Source: Cherax quadricarinatus (lineage: Eukaryota > Arthropoda > Malacostraca > Decapoda > Parastacidae). Taken from it: a DNA stretch of 64,000 bases. Below are positions 60,030-64,000 of this stretch, one piece after another. The stretch spans positions 14,121,376-14,185,375 of the forward strand of contig NC_091382.1 of NCBI RefSeq assembly GCF_038502225.1. The letters are read 5' to 3'. Made by a program: the position numbers and the translations under genes. Position 1 is the first letter of the stretch, and every line of letters starts with the position of its first letter. The notes under the pieces were generated by a model, which had not been told where the DNA came from, made no database searches, and saw only the letters and a program-made list of their open reading frames with translations.

Positions 60030-61028
60030 TATAACTTATTACGGATTGCGAAAAGGATTTTTACAGATTGCAAAAAGGATTTAGGAGTTCTGGTTAGTAG
60101 TAATCTAACACCAAGAAAACAGTGCATTAGTGTTTGCAATAAAGCTAACAGAACTCTTGGTTTCCTATCAAGAAGTATAAATAATAGAAGTCCTCAGGTT
60201 GTTCTTCAACTCTATATATCCTTGGTTAGGTCTCATTAAGATTATGCTGCTCAGTTTTGGTCACCGTATTACAGAATGGATATAAATGCTCTGGAAAACG
60301 TACAAAAGAGGATGACAAAATTGTTCCTATGTATCAGAAATCTTTCCTATGAGGACAGACTGAGGCCCTGAATCTGCACTCTCTAGAAAGGCTTAGAATT
60401 AGGGAGGATATGATTGAGGAGTATAAATGGAAAACAGGAATTAATAAAGAGGATGTAAATAGCGTGCTGAAAATATCTAACACAGACATGACTCGCAGCA
60501 ATGGGTTTAAATTGGAAAAAAATCAGATTCAGGATGGATATAGGAAAGCACTGGTTTGGTAATAGAGTTGTGGATGAGTGGAACAAACTCCCGAGTACCG
60601 TGTAGTTTTAAAAATAGGTTGGATAAATACATGAGTGGGTGTGGGTGGGTGTAAGTTGGACCTAACTAGCTTGTGCTACTAGGTCGGATGCAGTGCTTCT
60701 CCCTTAAGTGACGTGTTTGATTTCACAAGGTCAAGGCACTGGCTTAAGCCGGTGGGAGAACTGGAGCTGCCTCGCATAGACCAGTAGGCCTGTTGCAGTG
60801 TTCCTTCTTTCTTATGTTCTTATGAGGGAAAATATTCTATTAGTGGGTTGGATTTGTGAAGGACCTGCCTAGTATGGGCCAACAGGCCTGCTGCAGTGCT
60901 CCTACTTTCTTATGTTCTTATGACGGAAAATATTCTATTAGTGGGATGGATTTATGAAGGACCTGCCTAGTATGGGCCAACAGGCCTGCTGCAGTGCTCC
61001 TACTTTCTTATGTTCTTATGTTCTAACA
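60030..61028 (+). mobile_element. CR1-like LINE 3' fragment inserted in the PLE
   Basis: On the + strand with several frame breaks: KDLGVLVSSNLTPRKQC, NRTLGFLSRSINNRSP, VVLQLYISLVRSH, NALENVQKRMTKLF, LERLRIREDMIEEYKWKTG, TRSNGFKLEKN and GNRVVDEWNKLPS. It is followed by a 3' tail GACCTGCCTAGTATGGGCCA...CTTTCTTATGTTCTTATG, present two and a half times in tandem (period about 93 bp). Flanking PLE sequence resumes on both sides (60015 and 61029). Confidence 0.83.
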
Positions 61029-61156
61029 TTAAAATTTGAAATTTTTCCAACAACTGGGCTCAACATATCTACTAGAGATTTAGATAATTTATAGAAAACT
61101 GGAGTTATGGAGATAATAATGGCTCTGACTGGATTATCTGGTTTGTTTTTTTAAAT
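61029..61156 (-). pseudogene. PLE reverse transcriptase, N-terminal motif segment
   Basis: The - strand reads KKQTRPDNPVRAIISITPVF, then YKLSKSLVDMLSPVVGKISN. This matches the PLE RT region with KPxxPxRPIxS and AK-L--L-P--G. It continues the same element as 59270-60015, separated from it by the LINE insertion, and is preceded by the 18-bp tandem array. Confidence 0.75.
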
Positions 61157-62019
61157 AATTCTTACATATATAATAATTCATACATATATAATAATTCATA
61201 CATATATAATAACTCATACATATATAATAATTCATACATATATAATAATTCATACATATATAATAACTCATACATATATAATAACTCATACATATATAAT
61301 AATTCATACATATATAATAATTCATACATATATAATAACTCATACATATATAATAATTCATACATATATAATAACTCATACATATATAATAATTCATACA
61401 TATATAATAATTCATACATATATAATAACTCATACATATATAATAATTCATACATATATAATAATTCATACATATATAATAACTCATACATATATAATAA
61501 TTCATACATATATAATAATTCATACATATATAATAACTCATACATATATAATAATTCATACTTATATAATAATTCATACATATATAATAACTCATTCATA
61601 TATAATAATTCATACATATATAATAATTCATACATATATAATAACTCATACATATATAATAATTCATACATATATAATAATTCATACACATATAATAATT
61701 CATACATATATAATAACTCATACATATATAATAATTCATACATATATAATAATTCATACATATATAATAATTCATACATATATAATAACTCATACATATA
61801 TAATAATTCATACATATATAATAACTCATACATATATAATAACTCATACATATATAATAATTCATACATATATAATAACTCATACATATATAATAATTCA
61901 TACATATATAATAATTCATACACATATAATAATTCATACATATATAATAACTCATACATATATAATAATTCATACATATATAATAATTCATACATATATA
62001 ATAATTCATACATATATAA
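61157..62019 (-). repeat. 18-bp tandem array inside the PLE
   Basis: About 48 copies of an 18-bp unit, TACATATATAATAATTCA on the + strand, alternating with a CTCA variant (AACTCA). On the - strand it is open in several frames (MYELLY or MNYYIC repeats). It lies where the PLE should encode the segment between its N-terminal part and the RT. Confidence 0.95.
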
Positions 62020-62290
62020 TCAAGATATATTGGTGGTCACGAATTTAATAATTTATCACAACTTTTTCAGTAGTCGTTATATTGTTTTATTAAAGTTATT
62101 GTTAACTGAATCTAAGAGGATCTTTCTAAGTTTGGAATAATTATCTGTATCATTTGAAAGATTATTTATTTTACTTTGATAATCAGTTTCTTTAAAAATT
62201 ACTACTGTAATTATTTTATATTCTTTAGTAATACGCAAATTTTTATTATTAATAAGATTTTCATAGACTTTAAAAATCTTTGAGGACAGG
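62020..62290 (-). pseudogene. PLE N-terminal/RT-preceding region
   Basis: The - strand reads KVYENLINNKNLRITKEYK, then IITVVIFKETDYQSKINNL, then YSKLRKILLDSVNNN and RLLKKL. This is the PLE pattern upstream of the RT (K-D...TVV..., DY..K...L). One TAA interrupts it near 62080. It continues in frame from the 51-bp repeats on its 5' side. Confidence 0.75.
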
Positions 62291-62940
62291 AATATTTTGC
62301 TTAATCAAGGAACTATAAACCATCTTCTTACTTATATTAGGAATATTTTGTTTAATCAAGGAACTATAAACCATCTTCTTACTTATATTAGGAATATTTT
62401 GTTTAATCAAGGAACTATAAACCATCTTCTTACTTATATTAGGAATATTTTGTTTAATCAAGGAACTATAAACCATCTTCTTACTTATATTAGGAATATT
62501 TTGTTTAATCAAGGAACTATAAACCATTTTCTTACTTATATTAGAAATATTTTGTTTAATCAAGGAACTATAAACCATCTTCTTACTTATTTTAGGAAGA
62601 TTTTGTTTAATCAAGGAACAATAAACCATCTTCTTACTTATATTAGGAATATTTTGTTTAATCAAGGAACTATAAACCATCTTCTTACTTATATTAGGAA
62701 TATTTTGTTTAATCAAGGAACTATAAATCATCTTCTTACTTATATTAGGAATATTTTGCTTAATCAAGGAACTGTAAACCATCTTCTTACTTATATTAGG
62801 AATATTTTGTTTAATCAAGGAACTTAAAAACCATCTTCTTATATTAGGAATATTTTGTTTAGTCAAGGAACTATAAACCATCTTCTTACTTATATTAGGA
62901 ATATTTTGTTTAATCAAGGAACTACAAACCATTTTCTTAC
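62291..62940 (-). repeat. 51-bp tandem repeat within the PLE coding region
   Basis: About 13 copies of a 51-bp unit encoding MVYSSLIKQNIPNISKK on the - strand. Since 51 is a multiple of 3, the expansion keeps the frame, giving a 220-codon open frame from 62932 to 62270 that runs on into the next PLE segment (VLKDF). One unit (about 62830-62850) is shortened. Units differ by only a few bases, so the expansion is recent. Confidence 0.9.
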
Positions 62941-63062
62941 TTATAAGAATTTCATCATTGGATAAGTCGTTAGATTTCTCTAAGTTGCAATTTTTACATT
63001 ATTGATTTTTTCAGAACTTGCAAAACTTAGATCTGTTTACTATAATCTTATTGTATGCATAC
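62941..63062 (-). pseudogene. PLE N-terminal segment
   Basis: The - strand reads CNLEKSNDLSNDEILISKKM, with stops upstream. It leads directly into the 51-bp repeats. Weak by itself, supported by continuity with the downstream PLE segments. Confidence 0.5.
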
Positions 63063-63065
63063 TTA

Positions 63066-63262
63066 AATGCATTCATACATAGATATGAACATTCATAAAT
63101 GCACTCATACATGCATATATTCATACATGCATACATACATACATACATACATACATACATACATACATACATACAAGCATGAATTCATTTATAGATTCCT
63201 GCATTCATACATACCTATATACATACATAGATGCATGCTTGAATACATACATACATACTCAT
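63066..63262. repeat. (CATA)n microsatellite, imperfect
   Basis: CATA/CATTCATA repeats, purest at 63125-63175 (about 12 units). Confidence 0.93.
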
Positions 63263-63425
63263 AAATATATTTTACATATGCAAGTATGTCAAACAATAAA
63301 ATTTCACGATATTGATAATTTTGTTGTTTTATATTTACTAACTTAATTCACAATTTATTCTCCTCATCATTAACTCTCTTTCAAAGTTACGTAATATAAA
63401 CCCAGATTAAGTTGTAATAAAATAA
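63263..63425. other. AT-rich spacer
   Basis: No feature recognised. Confidence 0.35.
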
Positions 63426-63481
63426 TAAGGTCTGAGATGGACGAGAGACTTGAACTGTGGTACTAAGATTAACAAGTACAA
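63426..63481 (-). mobile_element. Partial tRNA-derived SINE head
   Basis: On the - strand: GTACTTGTTAATCTTAGTAC, then CACAGTTCAAGTCTCTCGTCC, a B-box-like GTTCAAGTC. Only the 3' half of the tRNA-like head is present. Confidence 0.5.
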
Positions 63482-63588
63482 CAGTGCAACTTCTCATCAG
63501 AATCTTCCAAAAGCACAGTGTCATCAGTAAAAGGCAACTGTGACAACTCCCACTTTGTATTAGATTCTTTATGTATTAATAACCAAAA
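63482..63588 (-). mobile_element. RTE-like LINE fragment, RT motif C region
   Basis: The - strand reads ESNTKWELSQLPFTDDTVLL, then EDSDEKLH, the same region as 43.7 kb (motif C here FTDD). About 105 bp only; it is the left arm of an inverted pair with 63836-64000. Confidence 0.75.
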
Positions 63589-63835
63589 AATATGGAGAGG
63601 AGTCTTGAACTGTGGTTCCTAGATTAACAGGTCCAGCACACTACCAGTTGAGCTACCAGACTTATAATTGCATCAAGTAGGGTTTTAGAAACCTAGAAGC
63701 CTAGTTGAGGCTTCTAGAAGCCTAGTTGATGCAATTAGAAGTCTGGTAGCCAAACTGGTAGAGTGCTGGACCTGTTATTCTTAGGATAACAATTCAAGCC
63801 TCCCGTCCATCTTTTCTGTTTAATTAGTCATAAAG
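63589..63835. mobile_element. Inverted pair of tRNA-derived SINE heads
   Basis: Left, - strand: GTCTGGTAGCTCAACTGGTA (A box), CTGTTAATC, GTTCAAGAC (B box). Right, + strand from 63737: GTCTGGTAGCCAAACTGGTA, GTGCTGGACCTG, ATTCAAGCC. The anticodon-loop-like CTGTTAA suggests tRNA-Asn ancestry, tentatively. The stems are too damaged for a functional tRNA. The hinge at 63690-63720 (CTAGAAGCC / GGCTTCTAG) is itself palindromic. Confidence 0.65.
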
Positions 63836-64000
63836 AATCTAACACAAAGTGGGAGTTGTCACAGTTGCTCTTTGCTGATGACACTGTGCTTCTGGGAGAT
63901 TCCGAAGAGAGGTTGGTGGATGAGTTTGGTACTGTATGTAAAAGAAGGAAATTGAAAGTGAATATAGGAAAGAGTAAGGTGATGAGGATAACAAAAAAAT
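63836..64000 (+). mobile_element. RTE-like LINE fragment, RT motif C, runs off window
   Basis: The + strand reads ESNTKWELSQLLFADDTVLL, then GDSEERLVDEFG and KLKVNIGKSKVMRITKK to the window end. Motif C FADD is intact here, unlike FADG at 43.7 kb and FTDD at 63.5 kb. The rest of the element is outside the window, so its state is unknown. Confidence 0.82.

Overview
This window looks like nuclear DNA of a decapod crustacean, most likely a freshwater crayfish or close relative. That assignment is an inference from repeat families I recognise (LINEs, Penelope-like elements, tRNA-derived SINEs, AAT/ATAT microsatellites), not from a search. By rough addition, about two thirds of the 64 kb is tandem repeat. 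There is no bacterial-style gene layout. Almost every long open reading frame is an artefact of a stop-free satellite unit. The only convincing host coding sequence is two fibronectin type III (FN3) exons on the + strand near 21.3-21.8 kb.

Layout. 1-20.2 kb: consecutive satellite arrays with units of 16, 44, 22, 21 and 47 bp that share a GTTTCACACTACTG-like core and look like products of one ancestor. 20.3-21.3 kb: a 58-bp minisatellite running into the first FN3 exon. 21.3-21.84 kb: the two FN3 exons. 21.9-23.8 kb: a (AAT)n microsatellite and several fold-back repeats. 23.9-38.0 kb: a 16-bp TACTGTAMTGTACAAG-type satellite holding two dead LINE copies, which appear to be a roughly 4.75-kb segmental duplication; the array decays from 34.5 kb onward. 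38.4-39.7 kb: small 48-, 16- and 34-bp arrays. 40.4-41.6 kb: Penelope-like element (PLE) ends with a GIY-YIG endonuclease remnant and hammerhead-ribozyme-like hairpins. 41.7-42.7 kb: microsatellites and a 26-bp array. 42.7-46.0 kb: a nearly full-length but broken RTE-like LINE on the - strand. 46.3-47.5 kb: a second-family LINE tail, a fold-back repeat and inverted tRNA-derived SINEs. 47.5-52.3 kb: about 4.5 kb of CTG/CAG-rich repeat, then (CTA)n. 52.3-53.7 kb: a third copy of the first LINE family and a possible pogo-like transposon end. 53.8-59.0 kb: 28-bp and 17-bp satellites. 59.1-63.1 kb: a broken PLE on the - strand, interrupted by a LINE fragment and carrying two internal tandem expansions. 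63.4-64 kb: an inverted pair of SINE and RTE fragments.

The FN3 exons are in frame with each other, have good splice sites and both use phase-1 introns, so they probably belong to a large receptor or adhesion gene whose introns hold these arrays; no other exon of it was found. Apart from that gene, the content is selfish or structural DNA. The most interesting signal is a set of fold-back repeats carrying hammerhead-type cores (CTGANGA, a hairpin, then GAAA), each followed within about 15 bases by AATAAA or a one-base variant, and physically joined to PLE endonuclease sequence at 40.4-41.1 kb.
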